Below are positions 8,846 through 19,500 of a stretch of DNA of 64,000 nucleotides, in pieces. This DNA comes from GCA-2708415 sp039027295 (GTDB lineage: Bacteria > Pseudomonadota > Alphaproteobacteria > Micavibrionales > Micavibrionaceae), in NCBI GenBank assembly GCA_039027295.1, contig JBCCKS010000004.1, forward strand, positions 16,908 through 80,907. The letters run 5' to 3'. The notes under the pieces were generated by a model. It saw only the letters and a list, made by a program, of their open reading frames with translations, had not been told where the DNA came from and made no database searches. The stretch's first letter is position 1, and each line of letters begins with the position of its first letter. The position numbers and the translations under genes are program-made.

Positions 8846-9942
8846 CAAAAAAACCTCATAAACAAAGCTCTGATTTTTCAAGGCAGGTAAGGAAGAATCT
8901 CCTTCTTATATTAGGAATTGTATTCTTATTTCTGACGGCTGTAATCATTACAAAAATTCCTGAAAAAGATATTTACACGGGGCAAGCTCCGATTATTGTT
9001 GCAAGCGCGACGATGACCGCACCTGCAGTAAGTAAAGTAAAGGAAGAGCCTATTATTATTGCACAAGCTGCCCCGACGCCGACAGCTACTACAACATCAA
9101 CACCACAAGAGAGAACGCAGCCACCACCAGAAGTTACTGCTACGCCTCCTCAACCAATTACAGAACCTCCACCGCAACTACAAAGAAGCAGAAGCAATAT
9201 TAATATTGATGAGAATTCTCTAACTGTTCAGGCCGTCCTTGCCTCAACAGAAAAGATTGTCATTGCAAGCGGCCTTGATGCAAAAATCATAAAACTCGAT
9301 AAACAAAGCGGCGATACATTTAAAAAAGGGGAAGCCCTTGTACGCTATGATTGTTCGGTTGATCGCGCCCGTTTAAAAGAGATGGAATCTAGGCAGCGCG
9401 TGACTGAAAAGCAACTTAAAGCATTTGAAAAGCTCAAAGAATTAGACTCTGCTTCGGAAATAGAATTGCTTGTTGCCAAGGAAAATAACGAACAAAATAA
9501 AGCTCTTATTTCTCAAATCAAAGGCCGCCTACAAGCCTGCCAACATATTGCACCATGGAATGGTCGTATCATACAAAAAATGGCGAGCGAGTATGAGTAT
9601 GTTCAAAATGGTCGTGTTATTATGGAGATTGCGTCTTTAAAACCTTTGCGCGCTGAATTTTTAATCCCTTCAAAATGGCTTCAGTGGCTGAATATAGGAA
9701 CACCCCTTGCCTTATCGATTAATGAAACAGGGCGACAATATAATGCAAAAATCGAAGCAATCTATGGTGAGGTTGATCCTGTCAGTCAGACAATTCAAGT
9801 CGCAGCAGAAATTGATAAATATCATGAAGAACTTCTTCCCGGTATGAGCGGGCGTGTAATTTTCTCAGAAGGCGTTGCTCGTAGCTCCTCCAATAAAGGC
9901 TTTATAGGATTACAACTTAGCAGTGATAGTAATGAAGGTTAA
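8842..9942 (+). CDS. HlyD-type periplasmic adaptor with a proline-rich linker
   Basis: Seen: 366 residues. Residues 1-17 are basic and cytoplasmic, about 18-41 form one membrane helix (NLLLILGIVFLFLTAVIIT), and about 70-115 form a Pro/Thr-rich stretch (TPQERTQPPPEVTATPPQP). A biotinyl-lipoyl domain (AKIIKLDKQSGDTFKKGEAL) then follows, with a helical hairpin, the second half of the lipoyl domain (APWNGRIIQKMASE) and a beta-barrel segment (LLPGMSGRVIF). Known: HlyD/AcrA adaptors connect an inner membrane machine to TolC. The Pro-rich spacer recalls TonB or TolA, which use such spacers to cross the periplasm. Inferred: one of three lipoyl-domain proteins made from this operon, probably forming a mixed adaptor. 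Overlaps the preceding gene by 4 bases and is followed by a 2-base gap. Confidence 0.85.
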   Translation: MTKKPHKQSSDFSRQVRKNLLLILGIVFLFLTAVIITKIPEKDIYTGQAPIIVASATMTAPAVSKVKEEPIIIAQAAPTPTATTTSTPQERTQPPPEVTATPPQPITEPPPQLQRSRSNINIDENSLTVQAVLASTEKIVIASGLDAKIIKLDKQSGDTFKKGEALVRYDCSVDRARLKEMESRQRVTEKQLKAFEKLKELDSASEIELLVAKENNEQNKALISQIKGRLQACQHIAPWNGRIIQKMASEYEYVQNGRVIMEIASLKPLRAEFLIPSKWLQWLNIGTPLALSINETGRQYNAKIEAIYGEVDPVSQTIQVAAEIDKYHEELLPGMSGRVIFSEGVARSSSNKGFIGLQLSSDSNEG

Positions 9943-9944
9943 TT

Positions 9945-11345
9945 GTGGAAAAGAAGCCCCGTAAAAGCAATAAAAAAAACCTTAACACGGAAGGCAAACT
10001 TGCTCTTTTACTTACACTTAACACTCTTTTAAAAAAAGCCCGTCATAAAACAAAACAAAGTGAATTAGAATTTCTAATTGTTAACCAAACGCATAATCTT
10101 GTCTCTTACAGGCAGGCTGTCTATTGGGAATTTCATAAGAATAAATGCGACATTAAGTCTATATCAGGCTTAGCTCAAATTGATAAAGACGGCCCATACT
10201 TACAATGGCTCAAAAAAGTTATAGAAAAATTAGCTTCAAAACATCAAAAAAATAATGATGAAAAACTAGATAGCTTTGTCAAAATCTTCACAATTAAAAA
10301 AGAGCATTGTGATTCCTCTGATCAAAAAAACTGGGATGAGTGGGCTTCGAAAAATGTAACACTTGTTTTTTTCTTAGATAAAAAAGGCCATATCTTTTCT
10401 GGTCTTTGGATTGATCGTGATAAAAGCTTTAATGAGTTAGAGCATGTCATGCTTGAAGATTTAACCGATGGATATGCGGCCGCTCTACAGTCTTTGAATG
10501 CTTCAAAAAAATATAAGTTTGGGCGCAAATCTTCTTCAGGTCTTGGGTTTAAGATCATTCTTTTACTCATCTTATCAAGTCTATTTATTCCTGTAAGAAT
10601 GAGCTCTGTTGCGCCTGCAGAAATCGTGGCTCAAAAGCCATTTACTGTAACGGTTCCTATCGATGGTGTAATTGATGAGGTTCTGGTTTCACCGGGCCAA
10701 ATAGTTCAAAAAGGTGATCTTCTGATCCAGATGGATAGTACATCATTAGAAAATAAAGCCATTATGGCCAAAGGTGAATTAGACGCATCAGAAATTGCAC
10801 TTCAAAAAACACAGAGGGAATCTCTCGCCGACCGCACAAAGCTCGCAGAAATTGAAATTCTAAAAGCACAAGTCGAGCAAAAGCGCGCTGAGTATAATTT
10901 TGCTCAAGAATTTGTCGAACGCTCAGAAATTATTGCGGAGCGTGATGGCATTGTAATTTTCTCTGATCCCAATAGCCTTCGGGGAAAGCCTGTTCAAACA
11001 GGCGAGCAGACAATGTTGATTGCTGATCCTCAAGAGTATGAGCTTTTGATTAGAATTCCGATTAATCAAATGATCTCAATTAACGAGACTGTTCCTGCGC
11101 GATTTTTCTTAAATGTTAATCCTTTTCAATATCAGGAAATCGAATATTCAAGCGTTGGATATCAAGCAACGGCTGATGCTGATGGGCTTATGACCTACAA
11201 AGTGCGCGGTGATTTTATTAATAAAGATGAAGACATGCGGATTGGATGGATAGGAACAGGAAAAGTCTATGGTGAGTGGACAATCTTGGCTGTGAATATT
11301 CTAAGGCGTCCAATTGTCGCATTCCGCAGTAAATTTGGGCTGTAG
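9945..11345 (+). CDS. HlyD-like adaptor with a large cytoplasmic N-terminal domain (GAF-like)
   Basis: Seen: 466 residues with a GTG start right after the previous stop. About residues 15-185 are soluble and look like a GAF-type fold (YRQAVYWEF, TLVFFLDKKGHIFSGLWIDR, then a helix ending in AALQSLNASKKYKF). One membrane helix follows at about 200-220 (FKIILLLILSSLFIPV). The periplasmic part has a lipoyl domain (TVPIDGVIDEVLVSPGQIVQ), a long coiled coil about 270-325, and a return strand (AERDGIVIFSD). Known: GAF domains bind small ligands or act as interaction modules; HlyD parts face the periplasm. Inferred: a signal or partner sensed in the cytoplasm could gate the envelope machine. The GAF assignment is by pattern only and needs a structure search. 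Confidence 0.75.
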   Translation: MEKKPRKSNKKNLNTEGKLALLLTLNTLLKKARHKTKQSELEFLIVNQTHNLVSYRQAVYWEFHKNKCDIKSISGLAQIDKDGPYLQWLKKVIEKLASKHQKNNDEKLDSFVKIFTIKKEHCDSSDQKNWDEWASKNVTLVFFLDKKGHIFSGLWIDRDKSFNELEHVMLEDLTDGYAAALQSLNASKKYKFGRKSSSGLGFKIILLLILSSLFIPVRMSSVAPAEIVAQKPFTVTVPIDGVIDEVLVSPGQIVQKGDLLIQMDSTSLENKAIMAKGELDASEIALQKTQRESLADRTKLAEIEILKAQVEQKRAEYNFAQEFVERSEIIAERDGIVIFSDPNSLRGKPVQTGEQTMLIADPQEYELLIRIPINQMISINETVPARFFLNVNPFQYQEIEYSSVGYQATADADGLMTYKVRGDFINKDEDMRIGWIGTGKVYGEWTILAVNILRRPIVAFRSKFGL

Positions 11346-11348
11346 AAA

Positions 11349-13484
11349 ATGATTACGTTAGATAGCCAATTACCAACTTTAAGAAATGATATCCAACTGA
11401 ATGAGGCACCTTCAGAATCTGATGGCGCTCCAACATGGACTTTATATGATCCGGCGGCGAATAAATTTTATAAAATTGGCTGGTTAGAATTTGAATGCCT
11501 ATCACGTTTTCAAAAAAGCAAAACAATTAAAAAACTCATTCGTGATATTGAGAAAGAAACAACCTTATCAGCTGATTTAGACTTTATTGATAATTTGCTC
11601 AGCTTTCTCATGAAAAATAGCTTGCTTGTTGTTTCAAATGATGAGGCATTAGATTATTTTGAACAACAAAATGAACAATCAAAACAGCCATGGTGGAAGA
11701 AATTCTTATTTGGCTATTTATTTTTCTCAATTCCGCTCTTTAAGCCTCAAAAATTCCTTCAGGCAACATATCCTTTTATTAGCCCCCTCTTCTCAAAACC
11801 ATTTATCACCATGGTTTTTTTGACATTAGGCTATGGAATTTTCTTAAGTATCCAGCGCGCTGATGAAATGGCGGCGACTTTCATGAATTACCTGAATATA
11901 GAAGGTATTATTTTATTTATAAGCGCTACAATTATCGTAAAAATCTTTCATGAATTAGGGCACGCTTACACGGCTACAAAATATGGCGTCAACGTGAATA
12001 CGATTGGTGTCGCTTTTATTGTTTTCTATCCAATTTTATTCACTGAAACGACAGATGCGTGGAAATTAAAAAATCGTAATCAAAGATTGACCATAGCAGG
12101 CGCAGGATTACTCACAGAGTTCACACTAGCAGCTATTGCCTTATTACTCTGGCATTCTTTAGAGCCAGGAATATTTCAAAGCCTTTGCTTTATGATTGGG
12201 ACAGTCTCATTATTTGCCTCTCTCTTTATTAACTTAAATCCATTAATGAAGTTTGATGGCTATTATCTTTTTTCTGATTTTACCCAAACCGATAATCTAC
12301 AAGATAGATCATTTGCATTTTCAAAATGGCATTTAAGAAAAACACTTTTTGGATGGAAAGATGAAACACCTGAAATTGCAAATAAAGAGTTTCAAAAATT
12401 TCTTATAACTTTCGGTTATGCCGTCTGGATTTATCGCTTTTTCCTTTATCTAGGGATTGGGATTATCGTTTATAATTTATTCTTCCAACCTTTAGGTCTC
12501 ATTCTTACAACAATTCAACTCATCTTTTTTATTGGGTTTCCTATTATAAAAGAAATCGTTGTATGGGCACAGCGAGCTTTAGAAATTATCGGCTCTATCA
12601 AAGGACTGATAACACTTTCTTTGCTAACCGCTATTATAGCTCTACTGTTTATACCAATCCCTCAAACCATACAAATTCCTGCGATGGTTCATGATTCAGA
12701 ATATGCAAAAATATTTGCCCCTATCCCTGTGAAGATAGAAAAGATCAACATCTCTCAAGGGCAATTTGTTGAGGAAGGTGATATTCTTTTTGAACTATCA
12801 TCACGAAATTTAAATCATAATATTGAGATTTCACAAAAACGATTAGAGAGTCTCTATAAAATTCAAGAAAGTAGTCAAGCGACACCAGAGCTCGCAAGAA
12901 AACGAGTGATGATGAGTAGTGAAATCGATATCGCGGAAAAAGAGTTAGAAGGATTTCTAAAAATCAAAGATCAATTAAGAGTGAGAGCTCCTTTTTCAGG
13001 AAGAGTGCAAAAACTTAATCCTCATATTAAAGTCGGGCAACATGTCAAAACGAGTTTAGAACTTTCGACAATTTCAAATGATGAGAATAAAATTCTAAGC
13101 GGCTACATCAGAGAAAAAGACATTGAAAAAGTGACTGACTTAAAAGATGGAAAATTTTATCCCGAATATGCTCCCTTTAAGGACTTTGAAGTAACTCTAA
13201 ACTCAGTCGATGAAACCAGCAGCCCTGAGCTTTACTGGCAAGAAATTTCGTCGCAGCAAGGCGGCGCTATTCCCGCTGAGATAAACCGTGATGGCATAGC
13301 CCGCCCTCTACCGCGTTTTACTGTCTATTCCACTCAATTTCAGTTTAAAGATCAAAAAAACGTAAATAATTTACCGCCTTTTATTACGCGCGGGACCATT
13401 AACATAGAGTCAGAAAAGCAAAGCATCGCTAATAAACTGAAAAATAATATAATTTCAGCTTTTATCCGTGAGGGATATATTTAA
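11349..13484 (+). CDS. PqqD-like / M50 site-2 metalloprotease / HlyD fusion protein
   Basis: Seen: 711 residues. About 1-100 resembles a PqqD-like winged helix (WTLYDPAANKFYKIGWLEFE). Several membrane helices surround the zinc site HELGH (H201, E202, H205) and the third-ligand motif NPLMKFDGYY (N297, D303), so the M50 active site is complete. More helices follow, then from about residue 455 a periplasmic lipoyl/HlyD domain with coiled coil (INISQGQFVEEGDIL, RVRAPFSGRVQKL). Known: M50 proteases cut within or next to membrane segments; PqqD-like domains bind leader peptides in peptide maturation systems. Inferred: this protein recognises and perhaps cleaves the N-terminus of the giant protein encoded next, and passes it to the adaptor-TolC route. 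Last gene before the giant, 101 bases upstream. Confidence 0.88.
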   Translation: MITLDSQLPTLRNDIQLNEAPSESDGAPTWTLYDPAANKFYKIGWLEFECLSRFQKSKTIKKLIRDIEKETTLSADLDFIDNLLSFLMKNSLLVVSNDEALDYFEQQNEQSKQPWWKKFLFGYLFFSIPLFKPQKFLQATYPFISPLFSKPFITMVFLTLGYGIFLSIQRADEMAATFMNYLNIEGIILFISATIIVKIFHELGHAYTATKYGVNVNTIGVAFIVFYPILFTETTDAWKLKNRNQRLTIAGAGLLTEFTLAAIALLLWHSLEPGIFQSLCFMIGTVSLFASLFINLNPLMKFDGYYLFSDFTQTDNLQDRSFAFSKWHLRKTLFGWKDETPEIANKEFQKFLITFGYAVWIYRFFLYLGIGIIVYNLFFQPLGLILTTIQLIFFIGFPIIKEIVVWAQRALEIIGSIKGLITLSLLTAIIALLFIPIPQTIQIPAMVHDSEYAKIFAPIPVKIEKINISQGQFVEEGDILFELSSRNLNHNIEISQKRLESLYKIQESSQATPELARKRVMMSSEIDIAEKELEGFLKIKDQLRVRAPFSGRVQKLNPHIKVGQHVKTSLELSTISNDENKILSGYIREKDIEKVTDLKDGKFYPEYAPFKDFEVTLNSVDETSSPELYWQEISSQQGGAIPAEINRDGIARPLPRFTVYSTQFQFKDQKNVNNLPPFITRGTINIESEKQSIANKLKNNIISAFIREGYI

Positions 13485-13585
13485 CGAATTTTTAATTTTT
13501 CATATGATTTTAGGTAAATTTTAGGGTTTTTTTGAGAAAATATAAGTGTGTGGACGCTATTGGTTGAAATCTGATTTCATCAGAA

Positions 13586-16500
13586 TTGGAAAGATCGTTG
13601 TTTAAAGACAAAGATAAGAAGAAAAATAAGACAGAAAAGACGGGTACAATCCGTACTCTCATGTATCCGCTTGAGAAGCGATTGCTTCTTGATGCCTCTA
13701 CACTAGAAGCTACGGTCAATGCAATCCCAAATGGAGTTTTAAATCTTGACGCACAAGATCTTGATGGTGATGGTGATTTTACTGATCAGCCTACCACAGG
13801 CACAACTATACAAACATGGCATGATAAATATGGCGGAACGTTTAATGATGCTGAAGAAGGAACGGCAAGTCGCCGCGCCGAATATGACGAAAATGCTTTT
13901 GGGACGGGTATTGGCGGCCTGACTTTTGATGGCGATGATACGTATACAGTTGATCCGGAAAATACGATTAACACAAGCGGCCCTTTTCCGGAGAAATCAT
14001 TTGCCGTTGTGTTTCGAACGGGAACAGACACAACCGGCTTCCAAATGATTTATGAGCAAGGCGGAAGTATTCGCGGTTTCCAGGTTTCAATTGATGACGG
14101 CAACATATACGCAGCCGGGTATAACGATACAGGAACTGAATGGGGATCTGATCGATTTAAAATTATGAATTTAGGCGCGGTTCAAGCCAATACGACTTAC
14201 CGTGTTATTATGGTCTTTGATTCAACTGTTGGTGATGGGTTTATTAAGGCGAATGTAAATGGCGGTGATTTTGTTCAATTGAATGAAGTTGGCGCACAAG
14301 CTAATCACTCAGGAAATGTTGGAATTGGTGCAGAGCAAGGGGGAACAGTGCGTCCTTCAACATTGGCTCTTACAAATGCAAGTGATGCAAATTTCTTTAC
14401 AGGCTCTATCGGTCAAATTATGAGTTGGAATACCGCTCTTGATGACGATCAAATCCGCGCTGTTGATTCATACCTCGTTGAACGATGGACAAATAGCCCT
14501 GCCATTCAATTCAATACTGGAGATACAGTCTTAGAAGGCGGAACAGCTCTGATAGATTCGACTGAACTATATACTGTTGATAGAGATACCCCGCCTAGTG
14601 GCCTAACCTATCAGATAACGGGACTCCTAAACGGGCAAGTTCAATTAAGCGGTGTTGATGTAGGCCTTGGGGGAACATTTACCCAAGCTGATATTGATAA
14701 TAATCTTATTACGTTCGTCCATGATGATTCAGATACGATTACAGCTAATTTTGAATATCGCGTTACAGATGGAGGAACACAAGATACAGATAAATTTGTT
14801 ATTGATGTTACACCAATCGATGATGCAGGAAGCGATCCTCCAGCTATTAATATCAATACAACGCAAAGTGTTGTGCAAAGTGGTTCAGTCAATATCACCA
14901 ATACTGAATTACAAGTAGTTGACACAGACACAACACCAGGATCTTTAAACTTTACAGTGACAAGTACGCTGAATGGGTCAGTATTCAATACAAATTTAGG
15001 GACAACTGTCACAGCATTTACCCAAGATGATATTGATAATGGTTTTATCCGGTTTGATCAGGATGGAACAGTCAATGGATTCGCAGGTTTTGATTTTGAT
15101 GTGTCTGATGGCACAACAACAATAAGCGGCACAAAAAATATTGGTGTAACATTCCCAGATACAGGAGCAAATGATCCCCCTGTTATCACTGTGAATACTG
15201 GTGATACAATCAATACAGCTGGCTCAACTCAGATTCTGAACACAAATCTTGTCACAAGTGATCCCGACAATGACATCACACAAATTGTCTATACAATCAC
15301 AAGCGTAACAAATGGAACCGTTTTTAATGGAGGAACCGCTTTAACTGTTGGGCAGACTTTTACGCAAGCTGATATTAACTTTGGATCAATTAGCTTTACA
15401 CATGATGGATCATTAACATCAACAGCGAGTATTGGGTTTGATGTTTCTGATGGGACCACAACCGTTACAGGAAACACTTATGATTTTGGAGTTGTTGTTA
15501 ATAACCCTCCTGTATTAGGTGCAAATCCAGGACCTGTCAGTATTTTTGAAAATGCCTCCAATGGAGATTCTGTTTTTACAGCAAACGCAACCGATCCTGA
15601 GAGTAATAATATTACTTATACAATTGAATCAGGAAACGCTCTTGGAATTTTCCAGATCAATCCAATTAACGGCCTTGTCACAATTTTGGATAATACGAAT
15701 TTAGACTTTGAAGGCACAAATACATTTAACCTCGTTGTGCGTGCAACTGATGATGGCCCCGGAACGCCTTTTGATGAATATACAGTCACAGTGAACGTCC
15801 AAAATGTTAATGAAAACCCTGAAGGAACAGACAATACTGTTACTGCATCCGAAGACGTTGCTTATAATTTTTCGGCAGCAGATTTTGGCTTTACCGATCC
15901 TTTAGATAGTACATCCCCTAGCACCCTACAATCAGTTGTCATCACAACACTCCCAGCAAATGGTATTTTAGAATTATCTGGTGTTGCTGTGACAGCGGGT
16001 CAAGAAATTACACTCGCTAGCATTCCCAACCTTACATTTACTGCTGCTGCGAATGATAGCGGAGTTGGCTATACAAACTTCACATTCCAAGTGCGTGATA
16101 ATGGCGGAACAGCGAATGGAGGGATTGATTTAGATACAACACCAAACACAATGACAATTGATGTTGATCCGGTCAATGATGCTCCTGACGGAGCAGATAT
16201 CACTGTAACAACATTAGAAAACACAACCTATACATTTAATGTGTTGGATTTTACAGCTGGATTTACTGACGCCAATGACACACCGTCTGATCTACCATTT
16301 TCAGTTATTATCACAACACTGCCTACAAACGGCGTCTTAGAACTTTCAGGGGTTGCTGTGACAGCAGGCCAAGAAATTCCAGCTATTAATGTGCCTAATC
16401 TCACATTCACCCCTGCATTAAATGCTTCAGGAATAGGTTATGATAGTCTGACATATCAAATTCGTGATGATGGCGGAACAGCCAATGGGGGAATTGACTT

Positions 16501-19500
16501 AGATCCTACGCCTAACACTGTAACATTTGATGTTACGCCCATTAATAGTGAGCCAACTGGCTTAGACAACACTATTACGACAGACGAAGATACGAATTAT
16601 ACCTTCAGCGCGGCGGACTTTGGATTTAGTGATGCAAGCGATACACCCGCCAATAATTTTCAATCTGTCTTTATCACTACACTCCCCGCAAATGGGACAT
16701 TAGAATTATCCGGGGTAGCTGTTACCGCAGGACAAGAAATTGTTTTTGCTGATATTCCTAATTTAGAATTTGTTCCTGCTGCTAATGCAAATGGCGCAAG
16801 CTACGATAGCTTTACATTCCAAGTCCGTGATGATGGCGGAACAGCCAATGGCGGTATTGATACTGATCAAACCGCAAATACGATGACGATTGATGTAAAT
16901 TCAGTCAATGATGAGCCTGATGGATTAGACAATACGCTCACGACTGATGAAGACATATCTCTTATATTTAGCGCTGCTGATTTTGGGTTTAGTGATGTGA
17001 ATGATGGGCCCGATAACTTATTATCAGTCATCATTACAACACTTCCAACAAACGGCGCCCTTGAGTTATCAGGTGTTGCTGTCACAGCAGGGCAAGAGAT
17101 AGTTTTAGCAGACATTCCGAACTTAGCATTTGTTCCAGCGGCAAATGCAAGCGGCGCAGGGTATGACAGCTTTACATTCCAAGTGCGTGACGATGGCGGA
17201 ACAGCCAATGGTGGGCAAGATACTGATCAAACCGCGAATACAATTACAATTGATGTGAATTCAGTGAATGATGCGCCTGATGGATTAGACAATACACTCA
17301 CGGTTGCCGAGAATGGAACATTTACATTCTCTGCGGGCGATTTTGGATTTAGCGATGTGAATGATGGCCCAGATAATCTTCAATCTGTCTTTATTACAAC
17401 ACTCCCAGCAGATGGGACAATTGAATTATCTGGTGTTGCCGTTACAGCAGGGCAAGAAATTTTATTGGCTGATATTCCAAATTTAACATTCGAGCCGGAT
17501 GCTGGGGATAGCGGCGTTGGATATGCAAGCTTTACATTCCAAGTGCGTGATGATGGCGGAACAGCCAATGGCGGTATTGATACTGACCCAGTTGCAAACA
17601 CGATTACATTTGATGTCACACCGATTAATGATGCCCCGGATGGCACTGATAACACTGTCACCACAGATGAAGATACAGATTACACTTTCTCTGCGGCTGA
17701 TTTTGGATTTACTGACGCACTTGATACGCCGGCTAATAATTTCTTATCAGTCATTATTACAACACTTCCTGCGAATGGCACATTAAACCTATCTGGAGTT
17801 GGCGTGACTGCAGGACAAGAAATCGTCTTTGCTGATATTCCAAATCTAACATTTACGCCGGTTGCGAACCAAAATGGCGCGGCTTATGACAGCTTTACAT
17901 TCCAAGTGCGTGATGATGGTGGAACAGCCAATGGCGGCGTTGATATTGATCCTGTTGCCAATACAATGACAATTGATGTGACGTCTATTAATGACGCGCC
18001 AGATGGATTAGATAATACAATTACAATTAACGAAGATACAAATTACACATTTGGTGCAGGTGATTTTGGATTTACAGATGTCAATGATGCACCCAATAAT
18101 CTTTTATCTGTCTTTATTACAACCATTCCTACAAACGGGACTTTAGAATTATCAGGCGTTGCTGTAACAGCTGGGCAAGAGATCTTACTCGCTGATATTC
18201 CTAATCTTGTCTTTACCCCTGCTCCCGATGCGAGCGGCGTTGCCTATGATAGCTTTACATTCCAAGTCCGTGATGATGGCGGAACACCAAATGGTGGACA
18301 GGATACAGATCAAACCGCCAATACAATCACATTTGATGTTGATCCTATTAATGACGCACCCGTTCTTACTAATAATACATTACCTACGCAGACCGTTGAC
18401 TTTAGTACTTTTACAATCGAACCCGTTATTAACCAAGATGGTGATGGAGGTACACCAACAGTTGCAACTGTTCTTGATAGTGGTCGAACGTTAAAGATTG
18501 AGGGAAATTCTTGGAAAGCAATTAATCTACCTTTGAACATTACGCCCACAACGGTAATAGAATTTGAGTATTTCAGTACAAGTGAAGGCGAACTTCAGGG
18601 CATTGGCGTCGATACTGACTTAAATTTTGGAGGGGTAGAAAGCACTTTCCAACTTTTTGGTACAGATAGCCTTGGTGTATTTAACGCAACATATAATGAT
18701 TATGCTCTTTCAGATGGCTGGAAATCATATTCAATTCCAATTGGAACCTTTGATACTGGTAGCTTTAATTATATTTATTTTATCTCAGATGATGATGGGG
18801 CCGCTGCATCAAATTCGTATTTCAGAGATGTTAAAATATATGATAGCGCGACACCTGATGTTGATGAAGGTGGAACCTATACAATTACAACAGCGAATAT
18901 TACAACAACCGACCCAGATGATGCGCCGGCCGATATTACGTATACAATTGATACACCTCCTGTGAATGGGCAAGTAGAGCTGAGTACAAATCCAGGCGTA
19001 GCAATTGGCAGCTTTACCCAAGATGATCTTGATAATAGCCGCGTACAATATGTCCATGACGGAACAGATACTTTAAGCGATAGTTTTGACTTTACTGTTG
19101 CTGATGGCGGCGAAGATGGAGCGCTTCCAACAAGCTCAACATTCCACATTGTTGTAAACCCTGTTGATGAGATTCCAGTACTCGCCACAAATAATGGAAT
19201 TACCCTCGCAGAAGGTGCAACTCAAGCGATTACAACAGCAGATCTTGAAACAACGGATACAGATAGTGACCCTGAATATATTATTTATACAATTCAAACA
19301 GGACCTCTTAACGGACAGGTTGAATTAACAACTAACCCAGGGGTTGCTGTCACAAGCTTTACTCAAGACGATATTGATAATGGTCTTGTTCAATATGTTC
19401 ATGATGATAGTGAAACAACGATAGGTGATTTCACATTTGAAGTCACAGATAATACAACGCCGCTAGGCACTGCAACATTCAGTATTAGTGTAACACCAGT

